Origin: Saprospiraceae bacterium
GTDB taxonomy: Bacteria; Bacteroidota; Bacteroidia; Chitinophagales; Saprospiraceae
Assembly: GCA_028285545.1 (NCBI GenBank)
Contig: JANQPA010000041.1
Location: 81,287 to 145,286 of the forward strand
DNA: 64,000 nt
Direction of reading: 5' to 3'
Shown piece after piece: positions 16,444 to 24,647 of this stretch. Position 1 is the first letter of the stretch, and every line of letters begins with the position of its first letter. The notes beneath the pieces were generated by a model. It had not been told where the DNA came from. It saw nothing but the letters and a program-made list of their open reading frames with translations, and made no database searches. The position numbers and the translations under genes are program-made.

Positions 16444-18021
16444 TCACTTACAATCAGGATAACAATCAAAAGCATGATAAGGGGTCAGGCATATCTTTAC
16501 CTTGTTATCCTTAGAGTAGGTAACCAGGTTTCGATCATCCTGAGTAATAAATCCTCCTAATATTTCAGCATCATGCCTTTGAGTTATCAAGGATTGTCCG
16601 TTTAGGTCAAATATCTGAGCTGCATTTCCAAATATCACCAGGATTCTTTTGCCATCAGGAGAAAAAGATGCTGACCGAATGGCTTGATCGAATGGCTCCA
16701 AAGATATAATAGACCTATCTTCAAAGTCCTTAAACTGCAATTCATTCCCTGACCAAATTAAAATAGATGGGTCAGTAGGAGAAAAAGTAGCTTTAGGAGG
16801 TTTCTGGTTCAAAGATGGGAATGTCTTTATCAATGTTCCCTCTTTATCCCATAAATTAATGGCAGAATGATCTGCTGTAAAGAAGTGGCCACCAGTATTT
16901 TGTTTTGCTTCGCCAGTATATACGATACCATTGTGATTTTCAAGGTTTTTCACTTTTTCGCCGTCTCCATCCCATATGATGGCCTGACCATCCGCTGAAC
17001 AAGTGACAGCATAATTAGAGTTTGCGATAAAAAAAGCCTTAAAAACATATCCATCATGCGATAAGGTATCAATGAGTGATTTCTTTTGGACATCCCACAG
17101 CCAGGCTTTATTGGTATTGGTTCTTGTCAGTAGCCTAGATCCATCTGAGGAAAATGCCAGGCTAAGAACTTCACCATCATGCTCCAGTGTATCAACGGAT
17201 GTTCCATCAAAGCTGCAAATAAAGGCAAATTGATCGCGAGAGCCCGTTCCGATTAAATTGTTATTGGACTCAAAATCCAAAGAGACTACATCATCCAAAT
17301 GCCCTTCTATCTTGAATTGAATCTGACCATTTTCATAAACTATTGCAGAATTATCCTTGCTTAATGTGGCAAAGTACTGTTGGTTTTTATCAGAATGCGC
17401 AGATAAAATATAATCTTTATGGTCCTTCAAAACATAGTCGGGATTCATTTTCATGTCATAAAAATGCACTCTTTTATCCCTGCCGATGATGGCTATTTTA
17501 TCCTTATGGGCTGGATATACTTTTTGTATGGCTTCGATGTCGTTTAAGGTGTCAAATGGGCTAATGGTTAAGGTATGATGTCGTTGAACGGCCGTTCCAA
17601 AAGTAGTTACCACCTCCGCATCGCATAAGCTGTCTTTTAATAAAATATCAAATGCCGTAAAAGCTGAATCTAAGGCTTTTTGAGTATATTCAGACGATGG
17701 GTCATCTAATAAAATTTGAGTGTAATTGGACAAACTTTTGGCTTTATAAAGATTGACTTTTTTATCATTGACAGCTTTAATTCTTGAGAAAATTTCTTGG
17801 AGAAGTGAATTATTATTCATTCCGGAAGAAATATAGTTATTCTCGCATATTTCATATAAGTCAGATTGCTTGCTTAAATCATTTAATACCATACAATCGG
17901 ACAAATAGCCATCTGCTTCTTTAAACCGCTCTCTAATTTGTCGTTCTTCTGGACTTTCTGGTTGTCCCCAGGCAGGGACGAAGAAAAAAACTAAAATTGA
18001 TATTGAAATTATTCGCTTCAT
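16444..18021 (-). CDS. Exported WD40-type beta-propeller protein
   Basis: A 525-aa protein with a signal peptide (ISILVFFFVPAWGQ, cleavage near residue 19). The N-terminal ~150 residues are helical, from PEERQIRERFKEADGYLSDC to DSLCDAEVVTTFGTAV. From ~165 onward WD40-like blades repeat: DHKDYILSAHSDKNQQYFAT, LDFESNNNLIGTGSRDQFA, VLSLAFSSDGSRLLTRTNTN, FKAFFIANSNYAVTCSADGQ, IRSASFSPDGKRILVIFGN. About seven blades can be counted, enough for one propeller. It would act as a protein-binding platform in the periplasm or outside the cell. The preceding gene also encodes an exported protein, so the operon spans the envelope. Binding partner not predictable. Confidence 0.82.
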   Translation of the reverse strand: MKRIISISILVFFFVPAWGQPESPEERQIRERFKEADGYLSDCMVLNDLSKQSDLYEICENNYISSGMNNNSLLQEIFSRIKAVNDKKVNLYKAKSLSNYTQILLDDPSSEYTQKALDSAFTAFDILLKDSLCDAEVVTTFGTAVQRHHTLTISPFDTLNDIEAIQKVYPAHKDKIAIIGRDKRVHFYDMKMNPDYVLKDHKDYILSAHSDKNQQYFATLSKDNSAIVYENGQIQFKIEGHLDDVVSLDFESNNNLIGTGSRDQFAFICSFDGTSVDTLEHDGEVLSLAFSSDGSRLLTRTNTNKAWLWDVQKKSLIDTLSHDGYVFKAFFIANSNYAVTCSADGQAIIWDGDGEKVKNLENHNGIVYTGEAKQNTGGHFFTADHSAINLWDKEGTLIKTFPSLNQKPPKATFSPTDPSILIWSGNELQFKDFEDRSIISLEPFDQAIRSASFSPDGKRILVIFGNAAQIFDLNGQSLITQRHDAEILGGFITQDDRNLVTYSKDNKVKICLTPYHAFDCYPDCK

Positions 18022-18030
18022 TTTGTTCTT

Positions 18031-18057
18031 AGGTTTTAGGTTTTAGGTTTTAGGTTG
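18031..18057. repeat. Tandem 7-bp repeat (AGGTTTT)n
   Basis: Three exact copies of AGGTTTT (18031-18051) and a partial fourth (AGGTTG) lie in the 70-bp gap before the WD40 gene. They sit within about 35 bp of its start codon, where copy-number change could alter expression. Confidence 0.7.
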
Positions 18058-18091
18058 AGGTAAGTTGTTTTTTTATGGAAGGAATTAATTC

Positions 18092-19012
18092 TTAATTGTT
18101 TCCACAACCACAATCTTTATCCTGGATGCAAAACAAGCAATAATCGGACTGTTTTCTCTTCAATGTTAATTTCTCATCAAGGGTGATGATGACTCCAAAT
18201 GAAGCTATTCCTATCCCAACTGCCTTAAACCAATGCTCCTTTGTATTTTTCCGGTTGGCTTTTAAATATTTTTCTTCCGTGCTGTTGTCCCTTTTCATCC
18301 TTAAAAGGATATCGTCTTTATAGTTCAGATAGGTTTTATCAGATGATTCTCGGTATTTTTCACCAACATACCAGGTAAGTATGCCCAGGCCGATGATGGC
18401 TGGTTTATACCATCGAAATTTGGGGCATTTTTTTCTCTTACAAACTTCTGGGGCCTTCCCCAGCAGATCAGCATTGAGGACCAAATTATATTGCCCAGGA
18501 AGTAAAATGGATTGCTCGATAAAATCTTCCCAAAGGAGGGACTTCTTTCCATTGGCTTGCCTAAGTGAAAATTGGAAGTCATCTTCAAGATATTCAGGGC
18601 TACTCATTAGTTTAAAGTGATCATCATTTTGTAGAGTCAAATTCAGTTTGTAATCAAAAGTAGCTGCAGTCCTAAACCTTGAAAGGCGTTTATGGAAAAC
18701 TTTTTGAATACTATCTGATGAATTAAATAGAATTTTCACTCTCGGAATTACAAAATCGAGGACCAGATCTTTTCCATTGATGATTCTTAAGTCTTTAATC
18801 AGTTGCTTTTGATAATTGCTTAATGAATTTTGATCCATTTGCAATTGGAAGGATTGAGTTGCTTCATTCCAGGAATAATTTACTGGAATTTGTTCACTAA
18901 AAGAAAGGTTTAATTTTTTAGTGTTGCTTGTTTGTGCCTTGAGGGGGCCACTCAAGAAGTTTAAGGTCATTCCCATGAGCACAAAAAATAGAAAAGTATG
19001 ATATAACTGCAT
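18092..19012 (-). CDS. Exported/membrane protein of unknown function, Cys-rich C-terminus
   Basis: A 306-aa protein not matched to any known family. Signal peptide: FLFFVLMGMTLNFLSGPLKAQ, cleavage near 27. Residues ~30-190 look like beta-rich sequence (LNLSFSEQIPVNYSWNEATQ; LLPGQYNLVLNADLLG). Two Cys sit in PEVCKRKKCPKF (~189-197). Two glycine-containing hydrophobic stretches follow, 205-217 (AIIGLGILTWYVG) and 264-277 (AVGIGIASFGVIIT), and the protein ends with Cys292, 295, 301 and 303. It could be a periplasmic or outer-membrane protein with a helical hairpin, or an envelope sensor. It is the fourth gene of the CHAT-STAND operon, 38 bp after the coiled-coil gene. Confidence 0.7.
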   Translation of the reverse strand: MQLYHTFLFFVLMGMTLNFLSGPLKAQTSNTKKLNLSFSEQIPVNYSWNEATQSFQLQMDQNSLSNYQKQLIKDLRIINGKDLVLDFVIPRVKILFNSSDSIQKVFHKRLSRFRTAATFDYKLNLTLQNDDHFKLMSSPEYLEDDFQFSLRQANGKKSLLWEDFIEQSILLPGQYNLVLNADLLGKAPEVCKRKKCPKFRWYKPAIIGLGILTWYVGEKYRESSDKTYLNYKDDILLRMKRDNSTEEKYLKANRKNTKEHWFKAVGIGIASFGVIITLDEKLTLKRKQSDYCLFCIQDKDCGCGNN

Positions 19013-19050
19013 GGTTTTAGGGTTTTGTGTCTATAAATTTAGGTAATAAA

Positions 19051-20190
19051 TTAATTATTTTGAAGGTTTCTTAATTCTTCACCATAAGTTATGTTATTTA
19101 AAAATGTCTTATTTGAATAGTCGACTTCGCCTTCTTCGATTATTTTTTTTGCATTAGTTAGGGCCATATTTTTTTCAGTACTAGCATTTGGCATTCTTTT
19201 AAAAATGTCATATCTGCTTTTATAATAATTAAATCCTTCATAAACAATCTGATCTAATCTTTGCTGTAATTGCCTTTTCATTATTTCCAATCCGGCACAT
19301 TGATTGATAGCAGCAAAACATTGTTTTTTTGCCACAAAGAAATTCCTACTGGACAGCTCTTGAGTTATTTGATATTCCAATTCTTCACATGAAACTTGCA
19401 GGCTTTGAAGTTGTCTTATTTCCCTTCTTTTATTAAGAATGATTCTGTTATTATCAAAATTCACATCGAAAGAATCAACAGTGGTTTTTACTATTTGAGA
19501 AGCTTCATTCAGGCTACTTAGAGCATCGCTCCATTGATTACTTTTTATTTGAACGTCAACAAGATCCAATTGGGCCTGAAATCTGGTTCGATTAATATTT
19601 AGTACCTGGGTCTTTAAATCTTTTTCCAGCTTTTCTTTTGTCTGCTGTAATGAATTTAGAGTGGCAGTATTCCTTTCAATATTTGTTTTTTGACTGTTAA
19701 CAATTTCTTTTAGGCTATCAATTTCTTCAGCTAGATCGGCTCTTTGCTTTTGCATATCCTCAATGGTTTCATCCTTTTGAATATTTGAAGCCAATAAACC
19801 AATTGCTACTAAGGAAACAACAATGACCCCCATTAAAAGCTGTTGAATTTTACGTCGATTAGCAAGCTTTTCTTTAAGTCTTTTTAATTCTTCTTCTTGT
19901 CTTTTGGCTTCTTTAAGCCTTTCTTCCTTTTTTTTTTGTTCAACTAGAGCTTCACTTTTTTTGATGAATTCCTTCAGGTTAGAATCCAGAGTTGAACTTG
20001 GAAAAAAAGCTCGAAATTTTAATAATTCTTTTTCTGGAAGAAGGTCTTCTTCTTTTTTCCCTGCATCCAGATAATTTTGGTATTGGAGTTCAAGCAATTG
20101 GAGAATTTGCCGGCGCATTCTCAGCTCCACTGGTAATCTTTCCCAAACTTTCTGGGCAATCACATCATGTCGTAACTCCAGCTTTTTCAT
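19051..20190 (-). CDS. Membrane coiled-coil protein, detached C-terminal half of a STAND sensor
   Basis: A 379-aa protein. The N-terminus (LRHDVIAQKVWERLP...RMRRQILQLLELQYQNY) matches the segment that follows the NTPase in single-chain nSTAND proteins. A basic coiled coil (EERLKEAKRQEEELKRLKEK) precedes one membrane helix, ~117-137 (QLLMGVIVVSLVAIGLLAS). A long coiled coil (DETIEDMQKQRADLAEEIDS onward) and helical repeats with several Cys then run to the end. The positive residues before the helix predict N-inside, C-outside, so most of the coil would be periplasmic. Its ATG follows the NTPase stop by 2 nt (TAG-CC-ATG), in another frame. It probably couples an envelope signal to the NTPase. 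Confidence 0.78.
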   Translation of the reverse strand: MKKLELRHDVIAQKVWERLPVELRMRRQILQLLELQYQNYLDAGKKEEDLLPEKELLKFRAFFPSSTLDSNLKEFIKKSEALVEQKKKEERLKEAKRQEEELKRLKEKLANRRKIQQLLMGVIVVSLVAIGLLASNIQKDETIEDMQKQRADLAEEIDSLKEIVNSQKTNIERNTATLNSLQQTKEKLEKDLKTQVLNINRTRFQAQLDLVDVQIKSNQWSDALSSLNEASQIVKTTVDSFDVNFDNNRIILNKRREIRQLQSLQVSCEELEYQITQELSSRNFFVAKKQCFAAINQCAGLEIMKRQLQQRLDQIVYEGFNYYKSRYDIFKRMPNASTEKNMALTNAKKIIEEGEVDYSNKTFLNNITYGEELRNLQNN

Positions 20191-20192
20191 GG

Positions 20193-21251
20193 CTAATCTT
20201 CATAACTTCTGATGAGACGCATTTTTTCTAATTCTTCAACCAATTCATAAAAGTCTTTTTCGTCAATTTGATACTCTTTCCGTATGTTTTCTAAATCTTC
20301 CTCCGAAACAATGCGTTTGGTATGTTCATGAGTAACCAGTTCACTAAGAACAGCCAGCGGTGTTGTTTTTCCAAAGCGGTTTTCCAATTCTTCAATTTTG
20401 GAATCGAGGAAGAAGCCAATGGCATCGTCAAAATCACCGGTTACATCAATTAATTTGGAGTCAAAACGGGGAGGAGCATCTTCTATTTTTTTAACAGCTT
20501 GCTGGTAGAGCCAGTCCAGATACACTTGTAGGTAGGTAAGTTCGGTTCCTGTACCACCATGTTGAAGTCTTTGACGAATTTTTTCAGAAATTAAATCGGG
20601 GGCATCCACATCAAGTTCTTCTTTTTCATCTAATCTTTGGAGCATTTTTTGGGTAATCTGTTGGATTTGATTAAATCTCATTTTTTCTATTCGGTAGCGA
20701 AAATCGAATAAGCTGGGAACCTTTTTTTCAAATTCTGATAAATCTGCCAAATACTCTTCCCGCATGATAAAAATGAGCTTACAGGTAAACCTGGCTCCAA
20801 TAAGGTCTTTTACAAAATCAAAAAATTCAGCCTGTTCTTTACTATCATTTCTTTGGGTAAATAATTCTTCAAATTGATCAAAAATTAAAAAGAGTGGTTT
20901 AAAAGCTGATTCCTGAATTTCCCGGAGGCCTTTTACAAAGCCTTTTTCTTGATCTATAATATTTGGTTCTTCTTCAATATCTTCTAATTCTTCTGTAAGC
21001 TTTCGTTTTATGGAGTCAATGATGTTGTATTCTCGTCGGATATATAATTCCTTCCATCGTTTGTCGTACCTATTGGCCAGCCCACATTGGACCAGGCTGG
21101 TTTTGCCGGTCCCGCTGGCTCCATACAGTAGGATTAGCTTACTTTCATAAGTCATTTTATAGAGCTCTTCGGTTTCTTTTTCTCTACCAAAGAACAGTTC
21201 CTTGTCATTTTTATTAAAGGCATCTAAAAATTGAAATGGACTATCACGCAT
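20193..21251 (-). CDS. STAND-type P-loop NTPase (nSTAND1-like)
   Basis: A 352-aa NTPase. N-terminal SPFQFLDAFNKNDKELFFGR is the standard entry to this clade. Walker A is GASGTGKTS (44-52, Lys50), and Walker B is FLIFDQFEELF with Asp125. RYRIEKMRF and a winged-helix-like C-terminal part (DLENIRKEYQIDEKDFYELV) follow. STAND NTPases are signal-switched oligomerising platforms. The usual C-terminal sensor is encoded by the next gene rather than fused. It starts 10 bp after the stop of the CHAT gene, so enzyme, switch and membrane sensor are consecutive cistrons. Cytoplasmic. Confidence 0.88.
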   Translation of the reverse strand: MRDSPFQFLDAFNKNDKELFFGREKETEELYKMTYESKLILLYGASGTGKTSLVQCGLANRYDKRWKELYIRREYNIIDSIKRKLTEELEDIEEEPNIIDQEKGFVKGLREIQESAFKPLFLIFDQFEELFTQRNDSKEQAEFFDFVKDLIGARFTCKLIFIMREEYLADLSEFEKKVPSLFDFRYRIEKMRFNQIQQITQKMLQRLDEKEELDVDAPDLISEKIRQRLQHGGTGTELTYLQVYLDWLYQQAVKKIEDAPPRFDSKLIDVTGDFDDAIGFFLDSKIEELENRFGKTTPLAVLSELVTHEHTKRIVSEEDLENIRKEYQIDEKDFYELVEELEKMRLIRSYED

Positions 21252-21261
21252 AATCTGAATT

Positions 21262-23112
21262 TTAGGCTCCTAAATCATCTTTGAATAATTTTAGTTGATC
21301 CAGGATAATTTCTAAATCTTCATACTTGCTTCTATCATAGTTTTCATTCACTATGAAATTTTGGTTCGGTTCAAAAGTTTGTGATAATCGATAAATATAT
21401 CCTTGTTTATCTTCTTCACTTTTATATGAGTCTAAGAGGAGTATTTGAGGAATACTGCCTTCTTTTTCTTCAACATTAATTTCAAAATTGTTGAGATCAA
21501 TTAAGAAAGGAGTTAAGTTAAGAGGTTCCTCGTCTTCCTCTAAATTTTTGGCAAATAGAATAGCTCTATTTGCCGTAAAGCCTGACCTTCTAATTGGCTT
21601 CTCAGAAATCCCTTCCTCGGAGTCCTCAAAACTGCGATGGTTATGAACGAATTTTACATCTCGCCCATTGTATGGATTGTCTACTTTAATACCACTAACG
21701 GCAATTAAGGGACAATTATAATAGCATAAAAAAGCACTCCGCTTTAAAAACTTTCCTAAATGTTTTTCTGCTTCTAAGCAGAGTGTTTCTATTTCTTCTC
21801 TTGGTATAGAAAAGGTGGGCGTAATTTTCTGATTTAATTCTTTTTCCAGAAAACGACAGGCTTGATAATATTCATCTGTCTCAATCATGCTCGAAAAAAA
21901 TAATTCAAACCCTTTTATATAAGGCGTCCATTGGTTTTGTTTGAAAATTCTTCCAATGGTGGTAATTAACCAAACATAGTCATAATGGACTGCTAATTTA
22001 AAATTGAGGTCAAAAATAGATACAATATCTTTTTTATATGGCTCCTCAATTATAAATGATTCATTCGCTTTTTTTGCATTCCTTACTTCATGCCACAGAT
22101 TAGCTATTGCAATATAACTTATAAATCTGATAAATGAACGATAAATTTTATTAATGCTTTCTAATCTGTAAATTCCATATTTTTCTCCCTCTTCAGAAAG
22201 AATGGTGTATAGAAGCTCTTCAAAGATAGAAGGAAAAGACTCTTTTATCTTAATTTTTTTCTTCCTGAACTTAAGATTTTCAGGGTCTTTTTGATAAGCA
22301 TTCCAAAAACCACTACCAAATTCATCCTCTTCCGAATAATCATTTAAGCCCTCAAGTACCAGATCAACCAGCTTTTTATTAATATCAGGATGACTTAAAA
22401 TAACACTTTCGTTACCTTTAAAATTATCCGGTTCCGGGTCTGGGGCGCTCCTGGTAGGCGGAATCGTCCAATCTAAATTTTCTTCATCAGAATAGAATAA
22501 CTTCCAGGCAAACTCATTAATTTCTAAGCTATACTCGCCTCTTTGGGGCTGATCAACCTTTTCAATATCAATTCCTATTTGCTCCTCAGCATATTTAGAG
22601 TCTAGATATGCTTTTCCTGCATTAAACGCATCTTTTATGGTTCGGCCATTAACTAATGCGCTGTAAAACTGCTCTGCAAAATCTATGGCCTTATTATCTT
22701 CTATGTTGCTGGAAGTAGCAATGATAACCTTAACACCTTTTTTCAAAAATACTTTCACCTGATCTTCATTAGCACAACCATTTAAAAACATCAGCTTCAG
22801 ATTCTCAAGATTACCCAACAGCTGAGCAAGACTGGAAGCTCTTAAAGCCACATCCTCCAATAGCAAGGAAGTACTATTTGAGTGCCCACCATAATGGAAA
22901 ATATGCAGGTCATTATGCAGCACATGAATTTCCCGAAAAATCCTATCGAGATTGGCACTATGAATAGAGTCATAGTCTACTCTAGACCTTAAGGCTTGGG
23001 TTTTTAATATTTCGGCAAGTGTATCCTCCTCCTTTTCAACCTTTAAGCTCCCTTCCTCATCATTAGCAAAGGCAAATAAAAAGACAGGAAGTTTAGTTGA
23101 GGAGTCACTCAT
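21262..23112 (-). CDS. CHAT-domain (caspase-clan) protease, first gene of the STAND operon
   Basis: A 616-aa protein. Residues ~8-200 form a CHAT domain with the His-Cys pair at His77 (FHYGGHSNS) and Cys113 (FLNGCANEDQ). Further CHAT signatures are VKVIIATSSNIED and FAEQFYSALVNGRTIKDAF. The C-terminal ~400 residues are an unrecognised, mainly helical region with acidic stretches (NDYSEEDEFGSGFWNAY) and a conserved-looking FVHNHRSFEDSEEG. In family members such as separase-like TPR-CHAT and CHAT-STAND proteins, the protease is held by its partner until a signal arrives. No signal peptide. ATG at 23112 heads the minus-strand operon; an 831-bp regulatory gap lies upstream. Confidence 0.85.
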   Translation of the reverse strand: MSDSSTKLPVFLFAFANDEEGSLKVEKEEDTLAEILKTQALRSRVDYDSIHSANLDRIFREIHVLHNDLHIFHYGGHSNSTSLLLEDVALRASSLAQLLGNLENLKLMFLNGCANEDQVKVFLKKGVKVIIATSSNIEDNKAIDFAEQFYSALVNGRTIKDAFNAGKAYLDSKYAEEQIGIDIEKVDQPQRGEYSLEINEFAWKLFYSDEENLDWTIPPTRSAPDPEPDNFKGNESVILSHPDINKKLVDLVLEGLNDYSEEDEFGSGFWNAYQKDPENLKFRKKKIKIKESFPSIFEELLYTILSEEGEKYGIYRLESINKIYRSFIRFISYIAIANLWHEVRNAKKANESFIIEEPYKKDIVSIFDLNFKLAVHYDYVWLITTIGRIFKQNQWTPYIKGFELFFSSMIETDEYYQACRFLEKELNQKITPTFSIPREEIETLCLEAEKHLGKFLKRSAFLCYYNCPLIAVSGIKVDNPYNGRDVKFVHNHRSFEDSEEGISEKPIRRSGFTANRAILFAKNLEEDEEPLNLTPFLIDLNNFEINVEEKEGSIPQILLLDSYKSEEDKQGYIYRLSQTFEPNQNFIVNENYDRSKYEDLEIILDQLKLFKDDLGA

Positions 23113-23542
23113 GGTTGTTGGAATAGTGAGAGTTTTAGGTCAATTTATCCTGAGTATAATAACATTAGCTCTGGATACTATTTTTATAGGTGTAAAAGAT
23201 TGAATATAACTTTTTTATTTTATGCTATGTTTGTCGTAAATGATTTAAAGACGTCAACAACTATAGAAAATAAAGAGGATAACAGATTTTAGCATTAATC
23301 CAATTACTCTTCAAGTTGTTATGTTAATATACTAAAAACTGGATTAAATTTAAAATAAAAAAATTAGACAATGCCATATATAAAAATAGGCCACCTCTCA
23401 ACAAGGCGACCCGTTTAAATAAAAAAGGGTTTTAGGGGTTGTTTTTCGAAAGATCGATCAACAGTACAAAAATGCAAATAAGTTGCAGTGACTCCTATGG
23501 CAAAATTTGCTGAGGTTTTATCCGGTGTGTGCAGGATAGGGA

Positions 23543-23560
23543 TATCCTAAATTATTAGGA
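23543..23560. promoter_or_regulatory. Palindromic operator-like site 1
   Basis: TATCCTAA-ATTA-TTAGGA: perfect 6-bp inverted arms (TCCTAA 23545-23550 and TTAGGA 23555-23560) with a 4-bp spacer. It has the same arms, spacing and two extra 5' bases as sites at 23893 and 27314. It lies about 430 bp upstream of the CHAT start codon. Proposed binding site for the adjacent NarL-type regulator. Confidence 0.55.
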
Positions 23561-23663
23561 GATAGAAAGCACCATGGTCTTCAAATGCAATAGTTTTGTC
23601 TCTACAAGTTTCTACAAAAATTTCTGACACTTTAAAAAGCTTGATTTAAGATCATAAATAAAA

Positions 23664-23685
23664 AGAGCTGCTCTTTAGCAGCTCT
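23664..23685 (-). terminator. Rho-independent terminator of the kinase/regulator transcript
   Basis: Perfect 8-bp stem AGAGCTGC/GCAGCTCT with a 6-nt loop. Read on the minus strand it is followed by TTTTTATTT. It sits 50 bp past the 35-aa ORF, so it would end the transcript carrying the 138-aa protein, kinase, regulator and small ORF. Confidence 0.75.
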
Positions 23686-23735
23686 CCTATAATTGGGGTT
23701 TAGGTGTTTTCACACTTCTTAATCGTAGTATGTGT

Positions 23736-23843
23736 TTAATAATTTGAGATTTCACCTGGAATTACAGTTGCCTTTATTCCTTTTGTCACACCTAAAATTC
23801 TCTTAGCTTGATAATATAAAGTTAGGGCTAAATCATAGACCAT
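23736..23843 (-). CDS. Possible 35-aa peptide behind the response-regulator gene
   Basis: ATG at 23843 to TAA at 23736-23738, encoding a 35-aa peptide that begins MVYDLALTLYYQAKRILG and ends IPGEISNY. It is basic and amphipathic in its first half. The ATG sits in one arm of a hairpin (CCATAC 23840-23845 pairs with GTATGG 23851-23856), which could mask the start. An operator-like palindrome lies 50 bp upstream and a terminator 50 bp downstream, so it may be a real short cistron. No homologue recognised; chance ORF not excluded. Confidence 0.4.
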   Translation of the reverse strand: MVYDLALTLYYQAKRILGVTKGIKATVIPGEISNY

Positions 23844-23892
23844 ACTTTAGGTATGGTTCAGGAAATTTAGCCAGTAGTTTTGAGGAATGGCA

Positions 23893-23910
23893 TATCCTAA
23901 ATATTTAGGA
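23893..23910. promoter_or_regulatory. Palindromic operator-like site 2
   Basis: TATCCTAA-ATAT-TTAGGA: arms TCCTAA 23895-23900 and TTAGGA 23905-23910, 4-bp spacer, identical in design to site 1. It is located between the regulator stop (23944) and the 35-aa ORF. Further half-sites ATATCCTAA occur at 23956-23964 (end of the regulator gene) and, inverted, at 24591-24599 (kinase-regulator gap). Confidence 0.55.
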
Positions 23911-23943
23911 GGGCAGTCTTCATTTCAATAGTAAATGGTCTTA

Positions 23944-24567
23944 TTAGGCTTTGATATATCCTAACCTAATGGCCTTTCTTAATAATTTACTGGTGGTATC
24001 TACTTTGAATTTTTTACGCATATTTTCCAGGTGAGTATCTACGGTGGTTTTTCCAATTCCCAGTTCTTTTCCTATTTCCTTTCCAGTGAGGTGGGCAAGG
24101 TTTAGCACCTCAACTTCCCTGCTCGTTAATTGAATCTCTTCATCTGTATAAGGAGTGGAGGGGCTTCCCCAGGAATCCATAGACGGAAAAGGGCGGTTTT
24201 TATATTTTACGATGGAATGAATGGCATCAATTAAAGAATCACCTGTTTTGTTTTTTATTAAATAACCATCTACTCCCATACGATAAAGATCATAAATATA
24301 ATCACCCTCATTATGATAGGTAAGCATAAGGATTTTAGTATTTGGGTAAGTTTTGCGAATGGTTTTAGCTACTTCTATACCATTCATTTTTGGCATTTCA
24401 ACATCCAGAATTACCAGATGAGTATGTGGATTTTTATCTAACAAAGTCAATAACTCTTCTCCATTATCTGCTTCGCCAAGAATGTGTAATTCATCATCTT
24501 TCTCCAAAATGGAGCGTACACCTTCAGTAAACATTTTATGATCATCAGCTAGGAGTATATTGATCAT
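23944..24567 (-). CDS. NarL/LuxR-family response regulator
   Basis: A 207-aa regulator starting at ATG 24567 (MINILLADDHKMFTEGV), the canonical receiver start. The frame can be extended to a TTG at 24651 overlapping the kinase stop, but those 28 residues do not fit the family. The receiver has the acidic pair Asp8/Asp9, phospho-acceptor Asp55 (VILDVEMPKMNG) and a switch Thr in LMLTYHNEGD. The C-terminal LuxR-type HTH is LTSREVEVLNLAHLTGKEIG...KTTVDTHLENMRKKF. It is probably phosphorylated by the TPR kinase encoded directly upstream (80 bp). The three copies of the TATCCTAA palindrome around this gene, the CHAT operon and a caspase gene make it the likely direct regulator of the protease cluster. 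Confidence 0.92.
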   Translation of the reverse strand: MINILLADDHKMFTEGVRSILEKDDELHILGEADNGEELLTLLDKNPHTHLVILDVEMPKMNGIEVAKTIRKTYPNTKILMLTYHNEGDYIYDLYRMGVDGYLIKNKTGDSLIDAIHSIVKYKNRPFPSMDSWGSPSTPYTDEEIQLTSREVEVLNLAHLTGKEIGKELGIGKTTVDTHLENMRKKFKVDTTSKLLRKAIRLGYIKA

Positions 24568-24647
24568 GGCTAAATGATTTTGAACTATGGTTAGGATATT
24601 ATGAGTAAGGTTATCTAAAAAAAGGAGGTTCAATAAAATATCAAGGG

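Larger units (their letters stand above)
23113..23943. other. 831-bp regulatory gap between CHAT operon and response-regulator gene
   Basis: The gap contains two of the three copies of the TATCCTAA-N4-TTAGGA palindrome (23543-23560, 23893-23910). It also holds a 35-aa ORF whose start codon lies in a hairpin (23736-23843) and a minus-strand terminator (23664-23685). The ~400 bp nearest the CHAT gene must contain the operon promoter, but no clear -33/-7 pair was found there. Confidence 0.6.
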
